Source: Myxococcales bacterium (GTDB lineage: Bacteria > Myxococcota_A > Polyangia > Palsa-1104 > JAEUJZ01). From it: DNA of 64,000 nt. Positions within the stretch are counted from its first letter, which is position 1; every line of letters begins with the position of its first letter. The notes under the pieces are model-generated. The model saw only the letters and a list, made by a program, of their open reading frames with translations. It did not search any database and was not told the origin of the DNA. The stretch covers positions 1-64,000 of the forward strand of contig JAEUJZ010000127.1 of NCBI GenBank assembly GCA_016794505.1, written 5' to 3'. Position numbers and translations under genes: made by a program. This document shows, piece after piece, positions 23,899 through 32,158 of the stretch.

Positions 23899-26646
23899 TT
23901 AGTCGCCGGCGGAGCTGGGAAAGCGAGCACGCAAGCGCCAACGCAGCCACTTTTCAAGCTCGACAGCCAGCATCGCCACAGCCGCGATAGCAGCGATGCG
24001 AAGCCAGGCATCGGCGCGGATCGGCGTCGTGTGGAACAGACGGTTCATCAGCGGGGCGTAGGTGAACAAGAGCTGCGCAATCAGCATGGCTAGGATGCCT
24101 GGCCAGATAAAGGGGTTGCTAAACAGCCCAATCTGTGTTGGCGGATGCAAGAGCGAGCGACAGCTCAGCAGGTACGCTGCTTCGACAGCCACAATGACGT
24201 TGATGACGACGGTGCGTGCCGCCGAAAGGCTGGCTCCGTATGTCTGCTGCTCAAGCACGAACAAGCCGAAGGCTCCGGCCAGAATGACGAGCGCGACCAG
24301 CCCGGTACGCATGAACAGCGGGAACGTCAGGATCGGTCGGTTGGGGGCTCGTGGGGGGCGTTGCATCAGGCCGGGCTCTTTGGGCTCGAAGACGAGCGTC
24401 AACCCTAAGAAAAGTGATGTTGCCATGTTCACCCACAGAAGCTGCACCGGCAGAACAGGCAGCGCAGTTCCTAGCGCCAGGGCTGCCATCATCACCAACG
24501 CTTCGCTGGTGTTGGTGGGTAGCGTCCAGATGATGAACTTCCTCAGGTTGTCAAAAACACCACGCCCCTCCTCCACCGCCGCTTCGATCGTCGCAAAGTT
24601 GTCATCGAGAAGTTGCATGGCTGAGGCGCCTTTGGCCACGTCGGTGCCGCTGCGCCCCATGGCGATACCAATGTCGGCTTGTCGCAGCGCCGGAGCATCG
24701 TTCACGCCGTCACCCGTCATCGCCACGATGTGCCCTCGCGCTTGCAGCGCTTTGACCAGCTGCAGCTTCTGCTCTGGTGCCACGCGCGCGAACACCGCGG
24801 TCCGCTCAACGAGGTCGGGTACATCCGCAGCCGCAACGCTCTGCAAGGCGTGACCGGTGCAGACACTCAGCGTCGCATTCCCAGCCGGTGCCTGGATGCC
24901 AAGCTTCTCAGCCACCGCGCGCGCGGTCAGCGGATGATCGCCAGTGATCATCTTGACGCGAATGCCTGCCTGCTGGCAGGCAGCGACCGCCACCTTGGCC
25001 TCGCTACGTGGCGGGTCCAGCATCCCTTGCAGTCCGACGAATACCAAGCCCGTCGCAACATGGGAGTGATCCAGGCTGGGTTCGACTGCAGACTCGCGAC
25101 AGGCGAACGCCAGAACACGCAGCCCACGCCCAGCCATTTCCTCCGATGCACGACGAATCGATTCCGGCACAAGAGGCGCCAGCGACCCATCGCTCTGCAT
25201 ATAGTGTGTGCAGCGCTCAAGGGCTCGCTCCACTGCACCCTTCCAATAGATCATGTGGCGCTCATGGTGCGCATGACGGGTGGCCATGAACTGATGCTCG
25301 GACTCAAAGGGCACGCTGTCGATGCGTGGGTGCGCGCGGCTTAGCTCCGCCACCTTCAGGCCAGCCTTGTGCGCCACCACTAGAAGCGCCGCCTCGGTAG
25401 GATCTCCCTCGACATGCCAGCCATCGTCTTTACGGGTGACGGTGGAGTCATTGGCCAGCGCCCCCGCTTTCAGGCACGTCAGCAGCGCGTGCTGAGACCT
25501 CACATCGACCGGCTGTTCTCGATGCCGGATCTCTCCGACGGGATCGTAGCCACTGCCAGTGATGTCAAAGAGCTGGCCACCGGCCACGATCTGCTGCACG
25601 GTCATCTGGTTCCGGGTCAAGGTTCCCGTCTTGTCCGAGCAGATCACGGTGGTGCTGCCCAAGGTTTCAACGGCTGGCAGCTTGCGGATGATCGCCTGGC
25701 GCCGGGCCATGCGCGCCACACCCACCGCCAGCGTGATGGTGACCGCAGCAGGTAAACCTTCGGGGATGGCTCCGACGGCGATCGCCACTGCCGCCATTAG
25801 CATCTGTGATGCCGGATGGCCGCGCAGAACACCCAGCCCAAAGGCCAAGGCAGACAAGGCGAGAATGATCCACAACAAGAGCTGACTAAACGCAGCGATC
25901 TTGCGTGTAAGCGGGGTCGCCAAGTCGGTCGTACCACGCAGGAGCCCCGCAATTCGCCCGGCCTCGGTTTGATCGCCGGTCGCCCAGACCACGCCGGTGG
26001 CCTGACCGTAGGTAACGTGCGTCGCTGCGTATGCGCTGTTGCGCCGCTCGGCCAGCACGGAATCGGTGGGCAACGGTTCTTTGTGCTTATCGATAGGAAC
26101 CGACTCACCCGTGAGCGGGGACTCATCGACCCGTAGGTTGCGTACCTCGATCAGACGCAGGTCTGCTGGGACCTGATCCCCTGACTGCAAAAGCACGATG
26201 TCGCCAGGCACGATTTCATCGGCGGCGATGCGCAGACGCCGGCCATCCCGACGGACTGTGCATTCTGTCTGAACCAGACGGCTCAGTGCTGCCAGTGCCT
26301 GCTCGGCGCGCTGCTCCTGTACGAAGCCGACCAGTGCATTGATCAGCACAACGCCCAGGATCACGCCACCATCCACCCACTCGCGAAGGAGGAATGTCAC
26401 TACTCCAGCGAGCAGCAGGATGTAGACCAGAGGCTGGCGAAACTGGGAGAGAAAGCGCCGCAGCGCACTTTGGCCTTGAGCGCTACGAATCCGATTTCTG
26501 CCAAAACGCTCCTGCCGCCTCGCGGCCTCCGCAGTGCTCAAGCCCGTGGCTGCATCTACTTCCAGAATGCGTAGCGCTGCAGCTGCATCGATCTGGTGAT
26601 AGGTCGACGTCTGCGTGACTCGTGGCTTCTTGTGTGGCTTGGTCAT
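23899..26646 (-). CDS. Cation-transporting P2-type ATPase
   Basis: A 915-residue P-type ATPase of the SERCA/Na,K-like class. It has the N-terminal cation ATPase domain (TGLSTAEAARRQERFGRN), actuator motif DESPLTGESVPID, a membrane PEGL motif (GAIPEGLPAAVTITLAVG), phosphorylation motif ICSDKTGTLT (D338), the hinge MTGDGVNDAPALRQADIGIA and a C-terminal membrane region with about six helices. It probably exports Ca2+, Mg2+ or Na+; the exact ion cannot be read with certainty. It starts 12 nt after the tandem Usp gene with AGGAAGG upstream, so it is the last gene of the KefB/zinc-ribbon/Usp operon. Confidence 0.9.
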   Translation of the reverse strand: MTKPHKKPRVTQTSTYHQIDAAAALRILEVDAATGLSTAEAARRQERFGRNRIRSAQGQSALRRFLSQFRQPLVYILLLAGVVTFLLREWVDGGVILGVVLINALVGFVQEQRAEQALAALSRLVQTECTVRRDGRRLRIAADEIVPGDIVLLQSGDQVPADLRLIEVRNLRVDESPLTGESVPIDKHKEPLPTDSVLAERRNSAYAATHVTYGQATGVVWATGDQTEAGRIAGLLRGTTDLATPLTRKIAAFSQLLLWIILALSALAFGLGVLRGHPASQMLMAAVAIAVGAIPEGLPAAVTITLAVGVARMARRQAIIRKLPAVETLGSTTVICSDKTGTLTRNQMTVQQIVAGGQLFDITGSGYDPVGEIRHREQPVDVRSQHALLTCLKAGALANDSTVTRKDDGWHVEGDPTEAALLVVAHKAGLKVAELSRAHPRIDSVPFESEHQFMATRHAHHERHMIYWKGAVERALERCTHYMQSDGSLAPLVPESIRRASEEMAGRGLRVLAFACRESAVEPSLDHSHVATGLVFVGLQGMLDPPRSEAKVAVAACQQAGIRVKMITGDHPLTARAVAEKLGIQAPAGNATLSVCTGHALQSVAAADVPDLVERTAVFARVAPEQKLQLVKALQARGHIVAMTGDGVNDAPALRQADIGIAMGRSGTDVAKGASAMQLLDDNFATIEAAVEEGRGVFDNLRKFIIWTLPTNTSEALVMMAALALGTALPVLPVQLLWVNMATSLFLGLTLVFEPKEPGLMQRPPRAPNRPILTFPLFMRTGLVALVILAGAFGLFVLEQQTYGASLSAARTVVINVIVAVEAAYLLSCRSLLHPPTQIGLFSNPFIWPGILAMLIAQLLFTYAPLMNRLFHTTPIRADAWLRIAAIAAVAMLAVELEKWLRWRLRARFPSSAGD

Positions 26647-26657
26647 GGCCTTCCTGC

Positions 26658-27584
26658 CTATTGAGCCGCGGGTGCGGCCTCTTCGCCCTGTGCCAAGCCC
26701 TGCCAGACCAGGACGTCGGCTTCCGTCTCGGCCAGCACGGCATTGGCCGTCGAGGGGAGGAATAAGCTCGAGAGAATCGACTGCCCAGCGCGGCCCAGCA
26801 CGATCAGGTCGGCGTGGATCTCGCTGGCTCTGCGGCCCAGCGCATGCGTGGGATCGCCAGCGATGACCTCGCTATTTTTTTGAGTCGCAGCCGCTGCTCC
26901 AGCTTGCAGCAGCAGGCTGCAAAGCTCGCGCCTAGCATCCGCTTCACACTGCTCGCGATAGCGCCGCAGAGCCTCCTGCGAGACCCCGGAGCCGATGAGC
27001 TTCATCTCGACCAGCGGTTCCTGGACATGCACGACATGCAGGCTTGCTTCCGGGGCAAGCTGCGCGGCCAGCCGCAGCGCAGCTTGGCTGTGGGGTGAGA
27101 AGTCAATCGCAACCAGGACACTGCGATAGACCCCCTTGGGCATACGTCGCACGCACAGCAAGGGACGCTCGATGAGCCGTAGCAGTTTGTGACTGGTTCC
27201 TCCCAGAAAGTTGCGAAGCGGCCCGTGCTCCCCCTGCGCGCCGATCACCAGCAGTGCGGCCTGGCAGTCGCGCGCATGCTGTAAAAGCTGCTGGTGTGCA
27301 CGCCCCTGCACGATGTGGATGCTCACCTCGCACGCGTAGTCGCGCACCAGGTCGCGCTGCAGGATCTCAAGCTGAAGCCGTCGCACCTCGTGAAGCTGGG
27401 CCGAGACTTCGTCCTCGCCCAACCCGAGCAGATCGCGCAGCCTGTGGATCGTTCGCAAAGGCAAGGCGGTGACGACGTCCAAGCGTGCTCGGCGCTGCCC
27501 GGCCAGTAACGCCGCACGATGCACAGCCGCGCGCGCATGCGGTGAAAAGTCGGTGCCGGTAACAAAGATCATCGGGTCGGACAT
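26658..27584 (-). CDS. Tandem-domain universal stress protein
   Basis: A 308-residue protein with two Usp domains. The first begins IFVTGTDFSPHARAAVHRA with loop VIGAQGEHGPLRNFLGGTSH, a good ATP-type Gly-x2-Gly-x9-Gly-Thr site. The second begins VLVAIDFSPHSQAALRLA with loop VLGRAGQSILSSLFLPSTAN, a less regular site. The ATG has AAAGGAG 6 nt upstream. It sits 48 nt after the zinc-ribbon gene and 11 nt before the P-type ATPase gene. Pairing of Usp proteins with cation ATPases and KefB-type antiporters suggests control of ion transport during energy or oxygen stress. Confidence 0.9.
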   Translation of the reverse strand: MSDPMIFVTGTDFSPHARAAVHRAALLAGQRRARLDVVTALPLRTIHRLRDLLGLGEDEVSAQLHEVRRLQLEILQRDLVRDYACEVSIHIVQGRAHQQLLQHARDCQAALLVIGAQGEHGPLRNFLGGTSHKLLRLIERPLLCVRRMPKGVYRSVLVAIDFSPHSQAALRLAAQLAPEASLHVVHVQEPLVEMKLIGSGVSQEALRRYREQCEADARRELCSLLLQAGAAAATQKNSEVIAGDPTHALGRRASEIHADLIVLGRAGQSILSSLFLPSTANAVLAETEADVLVWQGLAQGEEAAPAAQ

Positions 27585-27632
27585 GGCAGGCTCCTTTGCA
27601 CGCGGCTTTCGACCGCCGTGCGGTGGGGATGA

Positions 27633-27869
27633 CTACTTCTTGTTCTTTGGATGTCTATCGGGGGCTGAGCTTGCTGGCAGCGTTGCTGGGATCAACCCAC
27701 CGCAGCGACGGCAGGTGACGGCCACATAGAGCAACGTCAGAGCAACCCCTTGTACATGTCCACAGGACGGGCAGCGTCGCTTACGCATGGGCATACCGGC
27801 TCCGGCTGGAATCATCGAGGGCCTTGTCGGGGCTGGGTGTTCGGTTTCATCTCGTTGGCTTGCCATCAT
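27633..27869 (-). CDS. Small zinc-ribbon protein coupled to the antiporter
   Basis: A 79-residue protein with one probable zinc ribbon, Cys-Pro-x-Cys-Gly then 16 residues later Cys-x2-Cys-Gly (RCPSCGHVQGVALTL, then VTCRRCGG), and a short Lys-rich end. The start ATGATG lies inside the last codons of the KefB-type gene (overlap about 23 nt), which suggests translational coupling. The family is not recognised; a role in metal sensing or as an antiporter partner is only a guess. Confidence 0.55.
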   Translation of the reverse strand: MMASQRDETEHPAPTRPSMIPAGAGMPMRKRRCPSCGHVQGVALTLLYVAVTCRRCGGLIPATLPASSAPDRHPKNKK

Positions 27870-29913
27870 GGCCGTCTGCTTGCAGGAGAGTCGGAGAGTC
27901 AGCTGATTCGCCCCCTGAGTCAGCCTGAGCGCCCAGGAGCAGCGATGTGGCTCGCCGAGTGGCCTGCTTCGAGCCGACCAGATACACAACGTCGCCGCTG
28001 CGCAGCGACTCGTGCGGGCTAGGTGCCTCAATCACAACTCCCTCGCGTTCCAGTGCAACAATCAGCGCACTGGTCGCGCTGCGTAGCTTGAGCGCTGCGG
28101 CGCTCATTCCCACACTGGGGCTTGTGGTTTCGATCTGGACGCTCTCAATCTTCAAGTTTGCGAGACGTGCATGCTGGGCCAGCGTTGGGCATGGCAGCGT
28201 CGCTGCGCGAGCCGACTGCTGCGTCTGATCGCGTGCCTCGCGGAGCGAACGCAAGATGACATTGCGTGGCACCGTGAGTCGACGCAACAGTCGCGCCACC
28301 ATCTCGACGCCTCCCTCCACTTCTTCAGCAATGACCTCGTCTGCTCCGATCCGCTGAAGATAGTCACGCTCACCCAAGTAGCGGGCTCGTGTCATTACGG
28401 GTACGTGCGGCGCAACGCGACGGGCCACATCGATTACGCGCTTTGTGGCCGCTGGATCATTCATCAGAAGGACCAGTGCTTTAGCCGCTGGCAGGTGCGC
28501 ATGCCCCAGTGCTTCAGGACTAGTGGCATCGGCATAATAGATCGACAATCCGCTGCGGCGCGACTGCCGCACCACCTCTGCATTCAGCTCCAGCACCACG
28601 TATGGAACTTGGGCTTGGCTGAGTGCCTGCACGACCAGCCGCCCGGCTACGCCGTAGCCAACGACCACGACATGGTCGGAAATGGAGTGTCTAGAGTCTG
28701 CTTCGTGAATGCTGCGTGCTCCGAGTAGGCGCGAGAGGGGGGCCAGCAAGCGCTCGCCTGCTGAGACATGCGGCGCAATCCCAACCAGGGCAGGCGTTAG
28801 GAACATGCTGATCACGCCCGCTGCCAAGAGCTGACGCGAAGTCTCCACATCGAGGACATTCGCAGCTTCACCTAGCTTGGCCAGCACAAAGCCGAACTCA
28901 CCAAACTGAGCCAGTCCGACTCCGGCCAGCCATGCGACCCGCGCAGGGAAACGCATCAGCAGCACGGCGAGTGTTGCCAGCAGGCCCTTGCCAAACAAGA
29001 AGCCTGCGAGCAGCACGGCGACAGAGAGTGGGTGCTGCCACACCACGCGCGCGTCAAATAGCATGCCAAGTGACACGAAGAAGAGGCTGACGAACGCGTC
29101 ACGCAGCGGCAGCATCTCGCTCATCGCACGGTGGCCATACTCGGTGTCGGAGATCACCATGCCACCAAGGAAGGCCCCCAAGGCCAGCGAGAGTCCAGCC
29201 AGCGATGTGAGCCAAGCTGTGCCGATACACAGGGCAAGGACCGCCAGTAGAAAAATCTCGCGGCTCCGGCTGGCATCAACCCAGCCCAAGACACGCGGAA
29301 CTAGTAAGCGCGCAATTGCGATGGTGGCAACCACTACTCCGGACGCCTTGAGAAGCGCGCTACCGATGGCCCATACGACAGGGCCTCCTACCGCTGCACG
29401 TCCCAGAAGTGGGACGATCAGGACCATGGGTACGACGCACAGATCCTGAAAGATCAGCGTGCCGACAATGAATCGGCCATGGGGGGCATCCAGCTCGCGA
29501 CGATCGGCGAGAAAGCGCAGGACAATGGCAGTGCTGGATAGCGCAAAGATGAAGCCGAACAGCACACCTTGCGCCAGCGGTCGCCCCATCGCGCTGCTGA
29601 CGGCCGCAGTTCCGACGGCAGTCAAGACCACCTGTGCAAGACCACCTAGCAGCACCTGGCGAAAGATGTGGCGAAGACGTTCTAACGAGAACTCTAGTCC
29701 GATCGTGAATAACAAGAGGACCACGCCGATCTCGGCCAGTACCTCGATCGATCCTTCCTGCCGGACAAAGCCCAGCCCAGCTGGTCCAATGAGCGCTCCG
29801 ACGAGCAAGAGGCCCGCGACGGTGGGCAGCTTCAGACGGGCCAATAGCAGCGTCATCACAACGCCAAGGCCCGCAATCAGAGCTAGCTCATTCAAGAATG
29901 GAATGTGTGCCAT
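27847..29913 (-). CDS. KefB-type CPA2 monovalent cation:proton antiporter with RCK domains
   Basis: About 688 residues. The membrane part (to about residue 390) has around 12 helices with PTVAGLLLVGALIGPAGLG and LAEIGVVLLLFTIGLEFSLE typical of the Na+/H+ exchanger-2 family. A TrkA-N Rossmann domain follows (HVVVVGYGVAGRLVVQAL, the Gly-x-Gly-x2-Gly NAD site), then a TrkA-C domain near the end (VYLVGSKQATRRATSLL). It moves K+ or Na+ against protons and is nucleotide gated. The ATG at 29913 is preferred over 29919 and a TTG at 29931 because AGGG lies 6 nt upstream. It is the first gene of a four-gene minus-strand operon. Confidence 0.9.
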   Translation of the reverse strand: MAHIPFLNELALIAGLGVVMTLLLARLKLPTVAGLLLVGALIGPAGLGFVRQEGSIEVLAEIGVVLLLFTIGLEFSLERLRHIFRQVLLGGLAQVVLTAVGTAAVSSAMGRPLAQGVLFGFIFALSSTAIVLRFLADRRELDAPHGRFIVGTLIFQDLCVVPMVLIVPLLGRAAVGGPVVWAIGSALLKASGVVVATIAIARLLVPRVLGWVDASRSREIFLLAVLALCIGTAWLTSLAGLSLALGAFLGGMVISDTEYGHRAMSEMLPLRDAFVSLFFVSLGMLFDARVVWQHPLSVAVLLAGFLFGKGLLATLAVLLMRFPARVAWLAGVGLAQFGEFGFVLAKLGEAANVLDVETSRQLLAAGVISMFLTPALVGIAPHVSAGERLLAPLSRLLGARSIHEADSRHSISDHVVVVGYGVAGRLVVQALSQAQVPYVVLELNAEVVRQSRRSGLSIYYADATSPEALGHAHLPAAKALVLLMNDPAATKRVIDVARRVAPHVPVMTRARYLGERDYLQRIGADEVIAEEVEGGVEMVARLLRRLTVPRNVILRSLREARDQTQQSARAATLPCPTLAQHARLANLKIESVQIETTSPSVGMSAAALKLRSATSALIVALEREGVVIEAPSPHESLRSGDVVYLVGSKQATRRATSLLLGAQADSGGESADSPTLLQADGHDGKPTR

Positions 29914-30113
29914 CAACATCCCTATCTGCAATCGCGTGCGCCAGACGAATGGTTGCGACCCGCTACAGTCCTTGCTTGTGCGGCGTGCTTACGGCTACGC
30001 GCGATGCGCCAAACCGAGTCCCAAGCACACAGCACCCACAATCGCGAGGCAGCCTCCGGGCTGTGGTGCCGAGTTCGGCGACGACTGATCGTGCGTGACG
30101 TCCCCCTGGCTCC

Positions 30114-31508
30114 CTATTCAAGCTCAATGGTGTCTCCCCGCTCGGGAACATGGACGCAGACGCCGCGCTCCGCAAGAGTTGCGCGGAGAGGTCCTTGCTG
30201 GTCGGGCTCTCCATGCACCAGAAACACACGGCGCATGGCGCCGCAGGCTTCGACGTACTTCAGAAGATCGCCACGATCGGCGTGAGCACTGAAGGCATTT
30301 AGCACCTCCACCCGCGCGCGGACGTCTCGTTCCAGTCCCCAGATCTTTACGCGTGGGCGACGTTCAACGAAGCGCCGGCCCAGCGTGTGCTGAGCCATAA
30401 AGCCGACGATCAGGATGGTGCTGCGTTCGTCTCCGACGTGATTGCGCAGGTGATGCAGCACGCGCCCAGCTTCCGCCATGCCAGAGGCCGAGATGATGAT
30501 GGCCGGGCCGGCATGACGATTGATCTCCATCGACTCTTCCGGCGTCCGCACATACCTGACGCCTTGGAAGGAAAAAACATCGCCATGCTCGTCGAGGAAG
30601 GAGCGGGTCTCGGCATCGAAGCACTCGGGATGCAGGCGAAAGACCTCGGTCACGTTGATGGCAAGTGGCGAGTCGATGAAGATTGGAATCGCGGGTAGTC
30701 GCCCGGCCTTAAACAGGCCATGCAGCACGTAGAGGATCTCTTGTGTTCGACCCACTGCGAAGGCCGGCACGATCAGCTTGCCGCCGCGTCGAACGGAGTC
30801 CTTTACGACGCGCTCCAAGTCGTCGTGCATCTGCTCGACCGTGCCATGCAGGCGGTTGCCGTAGGTACTCTCGATGACGAGGTAATCGACGGGGAGCGGA
30901 GGCGGCTCGGGGTCCCGGATGATCGGCAGACCCTGGCGGCCAAGATCGCCCGAGACCACCAGTCGCCGACTGTGGCCATTGTCGCTGATATCGAGAACCA
31001 GCTGGGCCGATCCCAGAATATGGCCGGAGTTCAGGAATGTCGCCTTCACACCGGGGAGCGGTTCGAATGCATGGTGATAGGGAATGGCCACGAAGCGCTC
31101 AAGCGCTTGCAGAACGTCCGTCTCGTCGTAGAGAGGGACGATCGGAATCCAGTCCGGATCGTTTTGAAACTTCCGATTCAGGTACGCCGCGTCCCCAGTC
31201 TGAATCCGCGCAGAGTCGCGGAGCATGTAGGCGCAGAGATCCAGGGTCGCCGGCGTCGCGTAGATGGAGCCCGTGAAGCCCGACTTGACCAGCGTCGGAA
31301 GATTTCCAGAGTGGTCGATGTGCGAGTGCGTGAGAATCGCGACATCGGCGTGAATGGCCTCAGCCGGGAGCTGGCGGTTCCTTTGGCGTGACTCCTCTCG
31401 CCGTCCCTGAAACATCCCGCAGTCCACGGCGATGGTGCCGCTTGCCACCTCGACTAGCAGGAGCGAGCCGGTCACCTCTTGCGCAGCACCAAGAAAACGA
31501 AGGCGCAT
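30114..31508 (-). CDS. MBL-fold beta-CASP RNase (RNA-processing exonuclease family)
   Basis: A 464-residue metallo-beta-lactamase of the CPSF/beta-CASP group. It shows the metal site LTHSHIDHSGN, later LNSGHILGSAQ and VVSGDLGR, then the beta-CASP signatures VIESTYGNR, PAFAVGRTQEIL, ISASGMAEAGRVLHHL and a final FSAHADRGDL, with the C-terminal RMMBL domain (VFLVHGEP). Such proteins are RNA endo/exonucleases. The ATG has a strong GGAGG and starts 2 nt after the NTPase gene, forming a small operon. Similar genes occur near Usp, phosphoketolase and cation ATPase genes in other proteobacterial stress clusters. Confidence 0.9.
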   Translation of the reverse strand: MRLRFLGAAQEVTGSLLLVEVASGTIAVDCGMFQGRREESRQRNRQLPAEAIHADVAILTHSHIDHSGNLPTLVKSGFTGSIYATPATLDLCAYMLRDSARIQTGDAAYLNRKFQNDPDWIPIVPLYDETDVLQALERFVAIPYHHAFEPLPGVKATFLNSGHILGSAQLVLDISDNGHSRRLVVSGDLGRQGLPIIRDPEPPPLPVDYLVIESTYGNRLHGTVEQMHDDLERVVKDSVRRGGKLIVPAFAVGRTQEILYVLHGLFKAGRLPAIPIFIDSPLAINVTEVFRLHPECFDAETRSFLDEHGDVFSFQGVRYVRTPEESMEINRHAGPAIIISASGMAEAGRVLHHLRNHVGDERSTILIVGFMAQHTLGRRFVERRPRVKIWGLERDVRARVEVLNAFSAHADRGDLLKYVEACGAMRRVFLVHGEPDQQGPLRATLAERGVCVHVPERGDTIELE

Positions 31509-31510
31509 GT

Positions 31511-31921
31511 TTACCTCCGAAGCTGCGCCACGATGCTGTCTAGTGCGGCGAGCCCGAGCATGATCTTCTTCACAAAGGAAGCGTTGTGGGGCACGACGAC
31601 GAAGCGCGGGTGTTTCGACCAGATCTCTCGCAGCCGTCGGTCAAGGTTGAGGGCCTGCGCATTCGACTCAATACGCGTGGGGTTGCCGCCTTCCGCATTC
31701 CGCTGCACATGGTAGATAGCGCACTGCGCCGATCTGCGAGCGTGGATCTCAGGCGACCTGGGAAATCCGCCCGAGAAGAGCAGCGTGGCTGCCTCTGGGA
31801 CGACAACTACGCGTTCGCCAATCTCACGGCGGAAGAGGTCAGCGGCGGTCGTCTTGCCGCCACCAGGGCCACCTGTGAGCACGATGCGACACCGCACAGT
31901 GGTTTCTTTCTGCTCCATCAT
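31511..31921 (-). CDS. P-loop NTPase (AAA_28-like) with probable internal deletion
   Basis: 136 residues from a start with AGGAGGAA 6 nt upstream. The N-terminal half has a Walker A motif, IVLTGGPGGGKTTAADLFRR, then VVVPEAATLLFSGGFPRS and CAIYHVQRN. The C-terminal half reads EGGNPTRIESN, LDRRLREIW and HPRFVVVPH. In this family (usually 180-200 residues) a section of roughly 50-60 residues with the CDRGTVDGAAYW motif lies between these halves and is missing here. The join is in frame after YHVQRN. The protein probably lacks its full active site and may be non-functional. It is co-transcribed with the MBL RNase gene. Confidence 0.7.
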   Translation of the reverse strand: MMEQKETTVRCRIVLTGGPGGGKTTAADLFRREIGERVVVVPEAATLLFSGGFPRSPEIHARRSAQCAIYHVQRNAEGGNPTRIESNAQALNLDRRLREIWSKHPRFVVVPHNASFVKKIMLGLAALDSIVAQLRR

Positions 31922-32158
31922 CGCTGCTTCCTCCTGGGCGGTCGCGTCCTTTGCAGTGCGTAGTCCCTCATCTGCCAGTCCAGCCGAACGATCGGAACAA
32001 AACATCATGAGAAGCGCGAGCCCAGCGAGGATCACCACAAAAGCCAGCCGAACGAACCATCGCGGCCCAGGTGTCGTAGAGTGCCAATGTCGTGTCTGCG
32101 ATGGCTGCGAGCATTGTCAGTCAACCAAGCTTTCATAGAACCACCCGAGTAGATTCGT

